Below are positions 1 through 12,324 of a stretch of DNA of 12,324 bases, piece by piece. Origin of the DNA: Microbacterium terregens (GTDB taxonomy: Bacteria > Actinomycetota > Actinomycetes > Actinomycetales > Microbacteriaceae). The notes under the pieces were generated by a model. The model was not told the DNA's origin. It saw only the letters and a program-made list of their open reading frames with translations, and searched no databases. The stretch spans positions 1 through 12,324 of the forward strand of contig NZ_BAAAWH010000002.1 of NCBI RefSeq assembly GCF_039534975.1. The letters run 5' to 3'. Numbering within the stretch: the first letter of the stretch is position 1; each line of letters begins with the position of its first letter. The position numbers and the translations under genes are program-made.

Positions 1-2095
<2,095 letters not shown>

Positions 2096-2153
2096 CCGCG
2101 TCGGCGCGCGCGAGCACCCTGCGGTAGCACCCCACGCCGAGAGCCTTCCGTCG

Positions 2154-2159
2154 TAACGT
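2154..2159 (+). promoter_or_regulatory. Putative -10 element of DUF255 gene (TAACGT)
   Basis: TAACGT is followed by 7 nt (GAGGAGG) and then GTG at 2167. The purine run touches the GTG directly, so it cannot be spaced as a ribosome binding site for it. Leaderless initiation at 2167 explains both facts. It implies the gene has its own promoter in the 71-nt gap after AKR. An upstream GTG at 2158 would overlap the hexamer. Confidence 0.42.
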
Positions 2160-2166
2160 GAGGAGG

Positions 2167-4007
2167 GTGAATCCGCGTCTGCAGCACTCCGCCAGCCCCT
2201 ACCTGAGGGCTCACGCGGGCAACCCCGTCGCCTGGTACGCCTGGGGCGACGAGGCCTTCGCGGAAGCGCGGCGGCGGGACGTGCCCGTCCTGGTCTCGAT
2301 CGGCTACTCGACCTGCCACTGGTGCCATGTGATGGCGCGGGAGTCGTTCTCCGACGACGAGACCGCGGCCGCGGTCAACGCGGACTTCGTGGCGGTGAAG
2401 GTCGACCGCGAGGAGCATCCCGAGGTCGACGCCGCGTATATGTCCGCGGCCGCCGCGTTCACGGCCGCACCTGGGCTGGCCGTTGACGGTGTTCGTGACC
2501 CCGAACGGTCGCCCGTTCTACGCCGGGACGTACTTTCCCCCCGAACCGCGGTCGGGCATGCCGTCGTTCCGTCAGGTGCTGGCCGCGGTCCGCGAGGCCT
2601 GGATCGAGCGTCGTGGCGAGGTCGACGGCACCGCCGACGCGGTGACGCAGGCGCTCGCCGAGGCGCGCAGCAGCGCGTCGACGGGCGGACAGATCCCCTC
2701 CGTCGAAGACCTGGCTGCGGCCGCCGCCGCGGTCGCAGCACGCGAGACCGCGAGTACGGCGGTTTCGGAGACGGCGATCCCGCGACCCCGAAGTTTCCGA
2801 TCGCGACCGCGCTGCGGTTCCTGCAGACTCCCGTCGTCCGGATCGCCGACCCCGCGGCATCCGCCGTCGCGGAGCGGGCACTGACCGCGATGGCGTCCTC
2901 GCCCCTGCGCGACCCCGTCGAGGGAGGCTTCTTCCGCTACGCCACCCGGCGCGACTGGACGGTCCCGCACTACGAGCGGATGCTGACCGACAACGCGCAG
3001 CTGCTGGAGGTCGCCGTCGACGCGGACGACGAGCGCACCGCGCGCGGCATCGCGGGATTCCTCACCGATGTCCTGCAGCAGCCCGCGGGCGGGTTCGGCG
3101 CCGCGCAGGACTCGGAGTCCTGGATCGACGGCGTGCGCAGCGAGGGCGGGTACTACCTGCGGGATGCCGCGTCCCGCGCGGGCATCGATCCGCCCGCCGT
3201 CGACGGCAAGGTCGTGACCGGGTGGAACGGGCTCGCCATCGCGGCCCTGGCCCGAGCCGGGCGCGCCTGGACGAACCGGCGTGGATCGAGTCGGCGCGCT
3301 GGGCGGCGGACGCCGTGATCGGTGCGAACATCGACGCGGCCGGGCGACTCGTCCGCGCGGCGCTGGATGAGATCCCCTCCCGGGCCGCGGCGACCCTCGC
3401 CGACTACGGCCAGTTCGCCGCGGGACTGGTGGCCCTGGGCGCGGCCACGGGCGAGGTCGTCTACGCCGTGCGGGCCCGCGAGCTCGTCACCGCGTGCGTT
3501 GCCGAGGACGGCACGGTGCGGCCCCGGGTGGCGGCGACCCTGTGCTGGCCGCGCAGGGCATCTCCAGCCCGGATGCCGCCTCCGACGGGGACGAGCCGTC
3601 CGGTCACGCCGCGCTGGCCGACGCCGCGCTGTCGCTGTGGCAGCTCGGGGCGAGCGAGGACCTCCGCCACCTCGCCACGGGCGTCGTCGCTGCGCACGCG
3701 GCCGGCGCGCTGGCCCAGCCGATCGCGCACGGGCGCGCTGCTCCGCGTCGCCGCACGGCTGGCGCGGGCTCCCCGACAGGTGGTCGTCGTCGGGGATGAC
3801 CCGGCATCCGCGTTGCTTCGAGCCGCCCGCCGCATCCCTGCGGAGGTCCTGGCGATCGTGACCGCGGCGCAGTCCGCGCAGTGGGCGACGGCGGGCTTCG
3901 CGCTGTTCGAGGGCAAGGCGCCGCTCGGCGGCCGGACGACGGCGTACGACTGCCGGGACTTCACCTGCCGTCTGCCGGTCACCGATCCGGCGGAACTCGA
4001 GTCCTGA
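2167..4007 (+). CDS. DUF255 / YyaL-SSP411 family protein, thioredoxin-like domain (left arm, five indels)
   Basis: Left-arm copy of the gene that is intact at 8327-10168. Compared with the right arm it has an extra G at 2463-2464, a missing G near 2746, missing G near 3259-3261 and near 3520-3521, and an extra G at 3731-3733. The first two nearly cancel. As a result about 94 codons (2464-2746) are read out of frame without a stop, giving an arginine-rich stretch that looks like a novel insert but is not one. After 3260 the true frame moves twice more before TGA at 4005-4007. The N-terminal CHWC motif and the C-terminal ...DPAELES are preserved. Start GTG 2167 is preferred because the family normally begins just before N-x-L-x-x-x-x-SPYLRAH; GTG 2158 is the alternative. 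Confidence 0.88.
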
Positions 4008-4029
4008 CCCGCCGCAGCCCTCTTCCGCT

Positions 4030-4077
4030 CCGCTGTCGCAACACGCCGCGCGGGGGCGCAGGTTGAGACGGGGGAGC
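4030..4077. repeat. 48-bp dyad repeat, copy 1 (left arm)
   Basis: First of two direct copies with a 76-nt period. It contains GTCGCAAC and an imperfect partner, GTTGAGAC, around a GC-rich core. CCGCT at 4030-4034 also pairs with AGCGG at 4075-4079. About two base positions differ from copy 2. Possible roles are a bidirectional terminator or a REP-like element; neither is proven. Confidence 0.7.
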
Positions 4078-4105
4078 GGATCTTGCGCCGCAGCCCCCGT
4101 TCGTT

Positions 4106-4153
4106 CCGCTGTCGCAACACGCCGCGCGGGCGCGCAGGTTGCGACGGGGGAGC
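4106..4153. repeat. 48-bp dyad repeat, copy 2 (left arm), perfect 8-bp stem
   Basis: Second copy. GTCGCAAC (4111-4118) pairs perfectly with GTTGCGAC (4138-4145), with an inner GCGC-GGGC-GCGC hairpin. It can fold on either strand, which suits ending transcription from both converging genes, but no U-tract follows. Confidence 0.7.
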
Positions 4154-4211
4154 CGACCGCGGGATCCGCGGCCGACCACGCGATCCGCGGCAGACCGCGC
4201 GGGGCCGGGCT

Positions 4212-5799
4212 CTACACCCAGCCTGGCAGCCAGTTGTGGGCGCGCCAGAAGTCGTAGGGCACCGGCATCCCGGTGACGATCGGATACCAGAACGCCGACA
4301 GCACCGTCGCGACCAGCAGGAAGACCAGCACCATCCGTTGCCCGCTCAGCCGCCGATACAGGTCGGTGTGGTGGCGCCGGCGACGTCCCGCAGGGCGAAG
4401 GTGAGCGCCAGCAGCACGAAGGGGAGCATCGCGATCGTATAGAACTGGAACATCGTGCGCTCGGATACAGCAGCCACGGCACGTAGGTGACCCCGATGCC
4501 GGTGAACACGACCGCATAGCGCCAGTCGCGCGTCCGCACGAACCGGTACACGAGGTAGATCACCGCCGCGATGCCGGCGAACCAGATCAGCGGGTTCGGC
4601 ATGCTGTAGATGTTCTCGATGCACCCGTTCGCGGAAAGACAGCCGGCCTCACCGTAGGGCGTCGTCTCTGCGTACATCGACGTGGGGCGCAGCAGAAGGG
4701 GCCACTGCCACGCCGGCTGGCATAGGCGTGCGCCGAACTGAGTCCGACGTGGAAGTCGTAGATCGCCCGGTGGTACAGCCAGAGGCTGTGGAAGGCGGAC
4801 GGCACCCACGACCAGACGCCCGTCGCCGGCGCGAGCTCCGCGCTGTGACGATCCCACCCACCATCGGTGGCCAGCCAGCCGATCCATGAGGCCAGGTAGA
4901 CGACCACGGCGATCGGCACGAAGAGCACGAAGGTCACTGGTCCCTGCCGGAACGCGGCATCCGTCGGCCAGAATCCCACGCCGGCGCGGCGTCGCGCGAG
5001 CGCGTCAGTGACCACGAGGTAGATGCCGAGTCCGGCCACCACGTACACGCCGGACCACTTCACGCCCGTCGCGGCACCGGCCGCGGCGCCTGCGGCCATC
5101 ACCCACGGACGACTCCAGAGCACCGGTCCCCAGGCCGGACGCTCTCCGTCCGCCGACCGGGTCGCGACCAGCGCGGCCAGCCGCACCGCGTGCTCCCGCC
5201 GATCGAGCAGCACGAACCAGAACGCCAGCAGCACGAAGAACGGTCAGGAAGATGTCCAGCAGCGCGATCCGGCTCAGCACGATCGCCAGGCCGTCGATCG
5301 CCATCAGGAACGAGGCGACCGTCGCGAATGCCACCGACCCGGTCAGGGCCTTTGCGACGAGGTAGAGCACGAGCACCGTCGCGGTGCCGAACAGTGCCGT
5401 CGTGATGCGCCAGCCGAACGACGAGTCGGGGCCGAAGATCGCCATGCCGACGCCGATCAGGAACTTCCCCAGCGGCGGGTGCACGACGAAGCTGCCCGCC
5501 GAGGTGAAGCCCTCGGTATCGCCGGCCAGGAAGGCCGCATTGGCGCCGTCGGGCCACTTCGCCGCGTAGCCGAGGATCCACTGCGCCCACGCGTCCTTGA
5601 CGTAATACGTCTCATCGAAGACGAGCGCGTGCGGGCGACCCAGGTCCCACAGCCGAAGGATGCCGGCAAGCACTGTCACGAGCAGCGGAGCAAGCCATGC
5701 CCAGCGCCGGGCCAGGCGCGGATCCGCGGCGGTGCGGCTCGTCCACCGATCGTAGAAGGACGGCCGCATCCGGGGGAGGAGAGGAGCGGTCGCCGTCAC
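4212..5799 (-). CDS. pmt: Protein O-mannosyltransferase, PMT/GT39 family (left arm, four indels)
   Basis: Left-arm copy of the membrane mannosyltransferase described at 6531-8121. This arm has an extra G at 5242-5243 and misses one base at 4715-4716, 4463-4464 and 4373-4374, so the true frame is broken into five pieces. It is correct at one site where the right arm fails: AAA at 4635-4637 gives C-L-S-A-N-G-C. The stop is TAG at 4214-4212, after the C-terminal ...NWLPGWV. Combining both arms gives 529 aa. GTG at 5799 is preferred as start because TAGGCT stands 7 nt before it; GTG at 5805 is the other choice. It is divergent from rsmI and convergent with DUF255. Confidence 0.9.
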
Positions 5800-5806
5800 A
5801 GCCACC

Positions 5807-5816
5807 AGCCTAAGGT
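5807..5816. promoter_or_regulatory. Overlapping divergent -10 elements of pmt and rsmI
   Basis: On the plus strand TAAGGT (5811-5816) is followed by 6 nt and the rsmI GTG at 5823. On the minus strand TAGGCT (5812-5807) is followed by 7 nt and the pmt GTG at 5799. The two hexamers share the central TA. With start codons only 23 nt apart there is no room for two separate leadered promoters, so any -35 must lie inside the opposite gene. Both mRNAs would be leaderless, and polymerase could occupy only one direction at a time. Confidence 0.5.
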
Positions 5817-5822
5817 GGGAGC

Positions 5823-6165
5823 GTGATCATCCTGGCCGCGACCCCGATCGGAAACCTCGGCGACGCGTCACGTCGCCTGGTGGAGGCCCTGGAGTCGGCG
5901 ACCGTGATCGCGGCCGAGGACACCCGCACCACGCAGAGACTGCTGGCCGGCCTCGGAGTGGTCAACCGCCCGCGCCTGATCGCCCTGCACGACCACAACG
6001 AGAAGGAGCGTGCCGGCGAACTGGTCGCCCTCGCCCGTGAGCAGGACATCCTGGTTCTGAGCGATGCGGGGATGCCGACCGTGAGCGATCCGGGCTACGG
6101 CTGGTGGCCGCCGCCGCCGCGGCCGGCGTCGCGGTCAGCGTGATCCCCGGGGCCGAGCGCGGCCA
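5823..6165 (+). CDS. rsmI: 16S rRNA (cytidine-1402-2'-O)-methyltransferase RsmI, N-terminal part (left arm, truncated by fold)
   Basis: RsmI uses S-adenosylmethionine to methylate the ribose of C1402 in 16S rRNA, in the decoding centre, and belongs to the tetrapyrrole (SUMT-like) methylase superfamily. Visible motifs: ATPIGNLGD (6-14), AAEDTR (30-35), LHDHNE (55-60), LVLSDAGMPTVSDPGYG (77-93) and VIPGPSAAST near 107-116. About 115 of the usual 270-290 residues are present; the rest is lost at the fold. One G is missing at 6099-6100, so this arm reads GYGWWPP instead of GYGLVAA, and there is one G too many at 6149-6152. Start GTG 5823 matches the family N-terminus. The pair with divergent pmt is also known from mycobacteria. 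Confidence 0.93.
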
Positions 6166-6180
6166 GCACCGCGCTCGGCC
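6151..6180. other. Fold-back apex: 12-bp stem with 6-nt loop inside rsmI
   Basis: Bases 6151-6162 pair perfectly with 6169-6180 around the loop CCAGCA (6163-6168). Just outside the stem the left arm has a run of four G (6149-6152), while the mirror run is only two (6179-6180 as CC). The RsmI frame needs three, so both arms are wrong here in opposite directions. Read from 6153 to 6176, the apex encodes P-S-A-A-S-T-A-L, the conserved segment after the RsmI PGP motif. Natural gene sequence thus seems to run through the loop into the far stem. The gene may contain a short native hairpin here that primed the fold-back. Confidence 0.85.
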
Positions 6181-6507
6181 GGGGATCACGCTGACCGCGA
6201 CGCCGGCCGCGGCGGCGGCGGCCACCAGCCCGTAGCCCGGATCGCTCACGGTCGGCATCCCCGCATCGCTCAGAACCAGGATGTCCTGCTCACGGGCGAG
6301 GGCGACCAGTTCGCCGGCACGCTCCTTCTCGTTGTGGTCGTGCAGGGCGATCAGGCGCGGGCGGTTGACCACTCCGAGGCCGGCCAGCAGTCTCTGCGTG
6401 GTGCGGGTGTCCTCGGCCGCGATCACGGTCGCCGACTCCAGGGCCTCCACCAGGCGACGTGACGCGTCGCCGAGGTTTCCGATCGGGGTCGCGGCCAGGA
6501 TGATCAC
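6166..6507 (-). CDS. rsmI: RsmI 16S rRNA methyltransferase, N-terminal part (right arm, truncated by fold)
   Basis: Mirror copy of the rsmI fragment, starting at GTG 6507. This arm keeps the frame where the left arm fails (CCC at 6229-6231 gives D-P-G-Y-G-L-V-A). It is then one base short in the PGP motif (only two bases at 6179-6180), so the frame breaks at V-I-P-G right before the apex. Beyond the apex the minus strand simply returns into the left arm. No C-terminal half of rsmI exists anywhere in the window. Confidence 0.92.
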
Positions 6508-6513
6508 GCTCCC

Positions 6514-6523
6514 ACCTTAGGCT
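6514..6523. promoter_or_regulatory. Overlapping divergent -10 elements of rsmI and pmt (right arm mirror)
   Basis: Mirror of the left-arm site, identical in sequence: TAGGCT (6518-6523) leads to the pmt GTG at 6531, and TAAGGT on the minus strand (6519-6514) leads to the rsmI GTG at 6507. Confidence 0.48.
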
Positions 6524-6530
6524 GGTGGCT

Positions 6531-8121
6531 GTGACGGCGACCGCTCCTCTCCTCCCCCGGATGCGGCCGTCCTTCTACGATCGGTGGACGAGCCGCACCG
6601 CCGCGGATCCGCGCCTGGCCCGGCGCTGGGCATGGCTTGCTCCGCTGCTCGTGACAGTGCTTGCCGGCATCCTTCGGCTGTGGGACCTGGGTCGCCCGCA
6701 CGCGCTCGTCTTCGATGAGACGTATTACGTCAAGGACGCGTGGGCGCAGTGGATCCTCGGCTACGCGGCGAAGTGGCCCGACGGCGCCAATGCGGCCTTC
6801 CTGGCCGGCGATACCGAGGGCTTCACCTCGGCGGGCAGCTTCGTCGTGCACCCGCCGCTGGGGAAGTTCCTGATCGGCGTCGGCATGGCGATCTTCGGCC
6901 CCGACTCGTCGTTCGGCTGGCGCATCACGACGGCACTGTTCGGCACCGCGACGGTGCTCGTGCTCTACCTCGTCGCAAAGGCCCTGACCGGGTCGGTGGC
7001 ATTCGCGACGGTCGCCTCGTTCCTGATGGCGATCGACGGCCTGGCGATCGTGCTGAGCCGGATCGCGCTGCTGGACATCTTCCTGACGTTCTTCGTGCTG
7101 CTGGCGTTCTGGTTCGTGCTGCTCGATCGGCGGGAGCACGCGGTGCGGCTGGCCGCGCTGGTCGCGACCCGGTCGGCGGACGGAGAGCGTCCGGCCTGGG
7201 GACCGGTGCTCTGGAGTCGTCCGTGGGTGATGGCCGCAGGCGCCGCGGCCGGTGCCGCGACGGGCGTGAAGTGGTCCGGCGTGTACGTGGTGGCCGGACT
7301 CGGCATCTACCTCGTGGTCACTGACGCGCTCGCGCGACGCCGCGCCGGCGTGGGATTCTGGCCGACGGATGCCGCGTTCCGGCAGGGACCAGTGACCTTC
7401 GTGCTCTTCGTGCCGATCGCCGTGGTCGTCTACCTGGCCTCATGGATCGGCTGGCTGGCCACCGATGGTGGGTGGGATCGTCACAGCGCGGAGCTCGCGC
7501 CGGCGACGGGCGTCTGGTCGTGGGTGCCGTCCGCCTTCCACAGCCTCTGGCTGTACCACCGGGCGATCTACGACTTCCACGTCGGACTCAGTTCGGCGCA
7601 CGCCTATGCCAGCCCGGCGTGGCAGTGGCCCCTTCTGCTGCGCCCCACGTCGATGTACGCAGAGACGACGCCCTACGGTGAGGCCGGCTGTCTTTTCCGC
7701 GAACGGGTGCATCGAGAACATCTACAGCATGCCGAACCCGCTGATCTGGTTCGCCGGCATCGCGGCGGTGATCTACCTCGTGTACCGTTTCGTGCGGACG
7801 CGCGACTGGCGCTATGCGGTCGTGTTCACCGGCATCGGGGTCACCTACGTGCCGTGGCTGCTGTATCCCGAGCGCACGATGTTCCAGTTCTATACGATCG
7901 CGATGCTCCCCTTCGTGCTGCTGGCGCTCACCTTCGCCCTGCGGGACGTCGCCGGCGCCCACCACACCGACCTGTATCGGCGGCTGAGCGGGCAACGGAT
8001 GGTGCTGGTCTTCCTGCTGGTCGCGACGGTGCTGTCGGCGTTCTGGTATCCGATCGTCACCGGGATGCCGGTGCCCTACGACTTCTGGCGCGCCCACAAC
8101 TGGCTGCCAGGCTGGGTGTAG
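6531..8121 (+). CDS. pmt: Protein O-mannosyltransferase, PMT/GT39 family (right arm, one frameshift)
   Basis: Polytopic membrane enzyme expected to move mannose from polyprenyl-phosphate-mannose to Ser/Thr of exported proteins, like mycobacterial Pmt (Rv1002c). The short cytoplasmic N-terminus ends at a first membrane segment (WLAPLLVTVLAGIL). The extracytoplasmic loop carries FDETYYVKDAW, with the catalytic Asp-Glu pair at D62-E63, and HPPLGK follows at 107-112. The segment around RIALLDIFLTFF, the central GVKWSG and a hydrophobic C-terminal half with NPLIWF and several membrane spans also fit the family. An extra T at 7693-7696 (four; the frame needs three) breaks the gene after EAGCL. The true frame then runs to TAG at 8119-8121. 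Corrected length is 529 aa, normal for bacterial Pmt. GTG 6525 is the alternative start. Confidence 0.93.
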
Positions 8122-8180
8122 AGCCCCGGCCCCGCGCGGTCTGCCGCGGATCGCGTGGTCGGCCGCGGATCCCGCGGTCG

Positions 8181-8228
8181 GCTCCCCCGTCGCAACCTGC
8201 GCGCCCGCGCGGCGTGTTGCGACAGCGG
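8181..8228. repeat. 48-bp dyad repeat with perfect stem (right arm mirror of copy 2)
   Basis: Reverse complement of 4106-4153 with no difference. It carries the perfect GTCGCAAC / GTTGCGAC stem. Confidence 0.68.
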
Positions 8229-8256
8229 AACGAACGGGGGCTGCGGCGCAAGATCC

Positions 8257-8304
8257 GCTCCCCCGTCTCAACCTGCGCCCCCGCGCGGCGTGTTGCGACA
8301 GCGG
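8257..8304. repeat. 48-bp dyad repeat, imperfect stem (right arm mirror of copy 1)
   Basis: Reverse complement of 4030-4077 with no difference. It reads GTCTCAAC against GTTGCGAC, so one stem pair is lost. The variant base is the same in both arms and so is part of the template, not a read error. Confidence 0.68.
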
Positions 8305-8326
8305 AGCGGAAGAGGGCTGCGGCGGG

Positions 8327-10168
8327 TCAGGACTCGAGTTCCGCCGGATCGGTGACCGGCAGACGGCAGGTGAAGTCCCGGCAGTCGTACGCCGTCGTCC
8401 GGCCGCCGAGCGGCGCCTTGCCCTCGAACAGCGCGAAGCCCGCCGTCGCCCACTGCGCGGACTGCGCCGCGGTCACGATCGCCAGGACCTCCGCAGGGAT
8501 GCGGCGGGCGGCTCGAAGCAACGCGGATGCCGGGTCATCCCCGACGACGACCACCTGTCGGGGAGCCCGCGCCAGCCGTGCGGCGACGCGGAGCAGCGCG
8601 CCGTGCGCGATCGGCTGGGCCAGCGCGCCGGCCGCGTGCGCAGCGACGACGCCCGTGGCGAGGTGGCGGAGGTCCTCGCTCGCCCCGAGCTGCCACAGCG
8701 ACAGCGCGGCGTCGGCCAGCGCGGCGTGACCGGACGGCTCGTCCCCGTCGGAGGCGGCATCCGGGCTGGAGATGCCCTGCGCGGCCAGCACAGGGTCGCC
8801 GCCACCCGGGGCCCGCACCGTGCCGTCCTCGGCAACGCACGCGGTGACGAGCTCGCGGGCCCGCACGGCGTAGACGACCTCGCCCGTGGCCGCGCCCAGG
8901 GCCACCAGTCCCGCGGCGAACTGGCCGTAGTCGGCGAGGGTCGCCGCGGCCCGGGAGGGGATCTCATCCAGCGCCGCGCGGACGAGTCGCCCGGCCGCGT
9001 CGATGTTCGCACCGATCACGGCGTCCGCCGCCCAGCGCGCCGACTCGATCCACGCCGGTTCGTCCAGGCGCGCCCCGGCTCGGGCCAGGGCCGCGATGGC
9101 GAGCCCGTTCCACCCGGTCACGACCTTGCCGTCGACGGCGGGCGGATCGATGCCCGCGCGGGACGCGGCATCCCGCAGGTAGTACCCGCCCTCGCTGCGC
9201 ACGCCGTCGATCCAGGACTCCGAGTCCTGCGCGGCGCCGAACCCGCCCGCGGGCTGCTGCAGGACATCGGTGAGGAATCCCGCGATGCCGCGCGCGGTGC
9301 GCTCGTCGTCCGCGTCGACGGCGACCTCCAGCAGCTGCGCGTTGTCGGTCAGCATCCGCTCGTAGTGCGGGACCGTCCAGTCGCGCCGGGTGGCGTAGCG
9401 GAAGAAGCCTCCCTCGACGGGGTCGCGCAGGGGCGAGGACGCCATCGCGGTCAGTGCCCGCTCCGCGACGGCGGATGCCGCGGGGTCGGCGATCCGGACG
9501 ACGGGAGTCTGCAGGAACCGCAGCGCGGTCGCGATCGGAAACTTCGGGGTCGCGGGATCGCCGTCTCCGAAACCGCCGTACTCGCGGTCCTCGCGTGCTG
9601 CGACCGCGGCGGCGGCCGCAGCCAGGTCTTCGACGGAGGGGATCTGTCCGCCCGTCGACGCGCTGCTGCGCGCCTCGGCGAGCGCCTGCGTCACCGCGTC
9701 GGCGGTGCCGTCGACCTCGCCACGACGCTCGATCCAGGCCTCGCGGACCGCGGCCAGCACCTGACGGAACGACGGCATGCCCGACCGCGGTTCGGGGGGA
9801 AAGTACGTCCCGGCGTAGAACGGGCGACCGTTCGGGGTCACGAACACCGTCAACGGCCAGCCCAGGTGCGGCGTGAACGCGGCGGCCGCGGACATATACG
9901 CGGCGTCGACCTCGGGATGCTCCTCGCGGTCGACCTTCACCGCCACGAAGTCCGCGTTGACCGCGGCCGCGGTCTCGTCGTCGGAGAACGACTCCCGCGC
10001 CATCACATGGCACCAGTGGCAGGTCGAGTAGCCGATCGAGACCAGGACGGGCACGTCCCGCCGCCGCGCTTCCGCGAAGGCCTCGTCGCCCCAGGCGTAC
10101 CAGGCGACGGGGTTGCCCGCGTGAGCCCTCAGGTAGGGGCTGGCGGAGTGCTGCAGACGCGGATTCAC
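8327..10168 (-). CDS. DUF255 / YyaL-SSP411 family protein, thioredoxin-like domain (right arm, intact)
   Basis: Uninterrupted copy, 613 aa from GTG 10168 to TGA at 8329-8327. Bacterial members are cytoplasmic proteins of unknown biochemical role, often labelled thioredoxin domain-containing protein. Residues about 1-165 form the thioredoxin-like part: [17 protein letters not shown], then [16 protein letters not shown] with the CxxC pair C50/C53, [11 protein letters not shown], and [24 protein letters not shown]. The remainder resembles the six-hairpin alpha/alpha-barrel region of the family: [21 protein letters not shown], a QDSES / EGGYY block, [17 protein letters not shown] and [13 protein letters not shown]. 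Length is on the short side for the family (usually 600-750). There is no signal peptide or membrane segment. A redox or sugar-related role is only suggested by the folds. Confidence 0.93.
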   Translation of the reverse strand: MNPRLQHSASPYLRAHAGNPVAWYAWGDEAFAEARRRDVPVLVSIGYSTCHWCHVMARESFSDDETAAAVNADFVAVKVDREEHPEVDAAYMSAAAAFTPHLGWPLTVFVTPNGRPFYAGTYFPPEPRSGMPSFRQVLAAVREAWIERRGEVDGTADAVTQALAEARSSASTGGQIPSVEDLAAAAAAVAAREDREYGGFGDGDPATPKFPIATALRFLQTPVVRIADPAASAVAERALTAMASSPLRDPVEGGFFRYATRRDWTVPHYERMLTDNAQLLEVAVDADDERTARGIAGFLTDVLQQPAGGFGAAQDSESWIDGVRSEGGYYLRDAASRAGIDPPAVDGKVVTGWNGLAIAALARAGARLDEPAWIESARWAADAVIGANIDAAGRLVRAALDEIPSRAAATLADYGQFAAGLVALGAATGEVVYAVRARELVTACVAEDGTVRAPGGGDPVLAAQGISSPDAASDGDEPSGHAALADAALSLWQLGASEDLRHLATGVVAAHAAGALAQPIAHGALLRVAARLARAPRQVVVVGDDPASALLRAARRIPAEVLAIVTAAQSAQWATAGFALFEGKAPLGGRTTAYDCRDFTCRLPVTDPAELES

Positions 10169-10175
10169 CCTCCTC

Positions 10176-10181
10176 ACGTTA
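10176..10181 (-). promoter_or_regulatory. Putative -10 element of DUF255 gene (right arm mirror)
   Basis: Minus-strand TAACGT, 7 nt before GTG 10168; identical to 2154-2159. Confidence 0.4.
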
Positions 10182-10239
10182 CGACGGAAGGCTCTCGGCG
10201 TGGGGTGCTACCGCAGGGTGCTCGCGCGCGCCGACGCGG

Positions 10240-12324
<2,085 letters not shown>

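Larger units (their letters stand above)
4008..4211. other. Convergent intergenic region between DUF255 and pmt
   Basis: These 204 nt between two converging stop codons hold no gene. They contain the two 48-bp dyad repeats listed separately, then a stretch (4154-4200) with several GATCCGCGG / CCGCGG-type short palindromes. No U-tract typical of an intrinsic terminator is visible. The left arm lacks one G (4207-4209, three bases) relative to the right arm (8124-8127, four bases). Confidence 0.75.
8122..8326. other. Convergent intergenic region between pmt and DUF255 (right arm)
   Basis: Mirror of the left-arm region: 205 nt without a gene between converging stop codons, holding the GATCCGCGG-type short palindromes and the two 48-bp dyad repeats. 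One base longer than the left copy, in the C run at 8124-8127. Confidence 0.75.

Noticed and set aside
2167..4007. Programmed frameshifting or pseudogenisation of the left DUF255, AKR and pmt copies
   Set aside because: The mirror arm has the frame-keeping base count at each of these sites, so the shifts are not a property of the locus.
4008..4211. CRISPR array or short RNA gene in the repeat-bearing intergenic region
   Set aside because: Only two repeat copies with a 28-nt gap and internal dyads, no cas genes, and no tRNA or known ncRNA fold recognised. No tRNA, rRNA, transposase or integrase was seen anywhere in the window.
6525..8729. A 734-codon frame looking like a mannosyltransferase with a long Arg-rich C-terminal extension
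   Set aside because: After the extra T at 7693-7696 the frame leaves pmt and runs through the intergenic repeats into the antisense of DUF255. The left arm lacks that T and keeps the normal PMT C-terminus.

Overview
The window is one unique stretch of about 6.16 kb followed by its own reverse complement. Bases 9-6162 pair with bases 6169-12324 around a 6-nt loop at 6163-6168. In everything I aligned, the two arms differ by 17 length differences and no substitutions. Nearly all of these are single bases in short G/C runs. The fold sits within 3 bases of the window midpoint, and both ends stop at the same gene position to within 8 bases. The simplest reading is a fold-back (snap-back or missed-adapter) read or contig of a single locus, with uncorrected indel errors in each arm. 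A real inverted duplication cannot be excluded from sequence alone.

The DNA is very GC-rich (roughly 70 percent by eye). Its gene content, alanine-rich proteins, GTG starts and TANNNT-type start regions suggest an actinobacterium. Microbacteriaceae (Microbacterium or a relative) is my best guess, by impression only.

Left arm, in order: the N-terminal part of the DEAH RNA helicase HrpA (minus, runs off the edge at 1); a divergent aldo/keto reductase (plus, about 1260-2095); a DUF255 / YyaL-SSP411 protein with a thioredoxin-like domain (plus, about 2167-4007); a convergent intergenic region with two 48-bp dyad repeats (4008-4211); a protein O-mannosyltransferase of the PMT/GT39 family (minus, 4212-about 5799); and the N-terminal part of rsmI, 16S rRNA C1402 2'-O-methyltransferase (plus, from 5823), cut by the fold. 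The right arm repeats this in mirror order: rsmI (minus), pmt (plus), repeats, DUF255 (minus), AKR (minus), hrpA (plus, off the edge at 12324).

Neither arm alone carries all genes intact. Choosing at each difference the base count that keeps the frame restores every reading frame: AKR 278 aa, DUF255 613 aa (intact in the right arm), PMT 529 aa, HrpA open to the edge (intact in the left arm). The frameshifts are therefore best treated as sequence errors, not pseudogenes. The genes are ordinary chromosomal housekeeping and metabolic genes and do not form one pathway. The divergent pmt/rsmI pair is also found in other actinobacteria, including mycobacteria.

I see no new defence, mobile or biosynthetic system. 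The points worth a second look are the fold-back and its apex inside rsmI, a TANNNT hexamer 6-8 nt before every gene start (leaderless layout), overlapping divergent -10 elements between pmt and rsmI, a dyad between hrpA and the reductase gene, the tandem 48-bp dyad repeats, and an over-represented 7-mer, GGATGCC.
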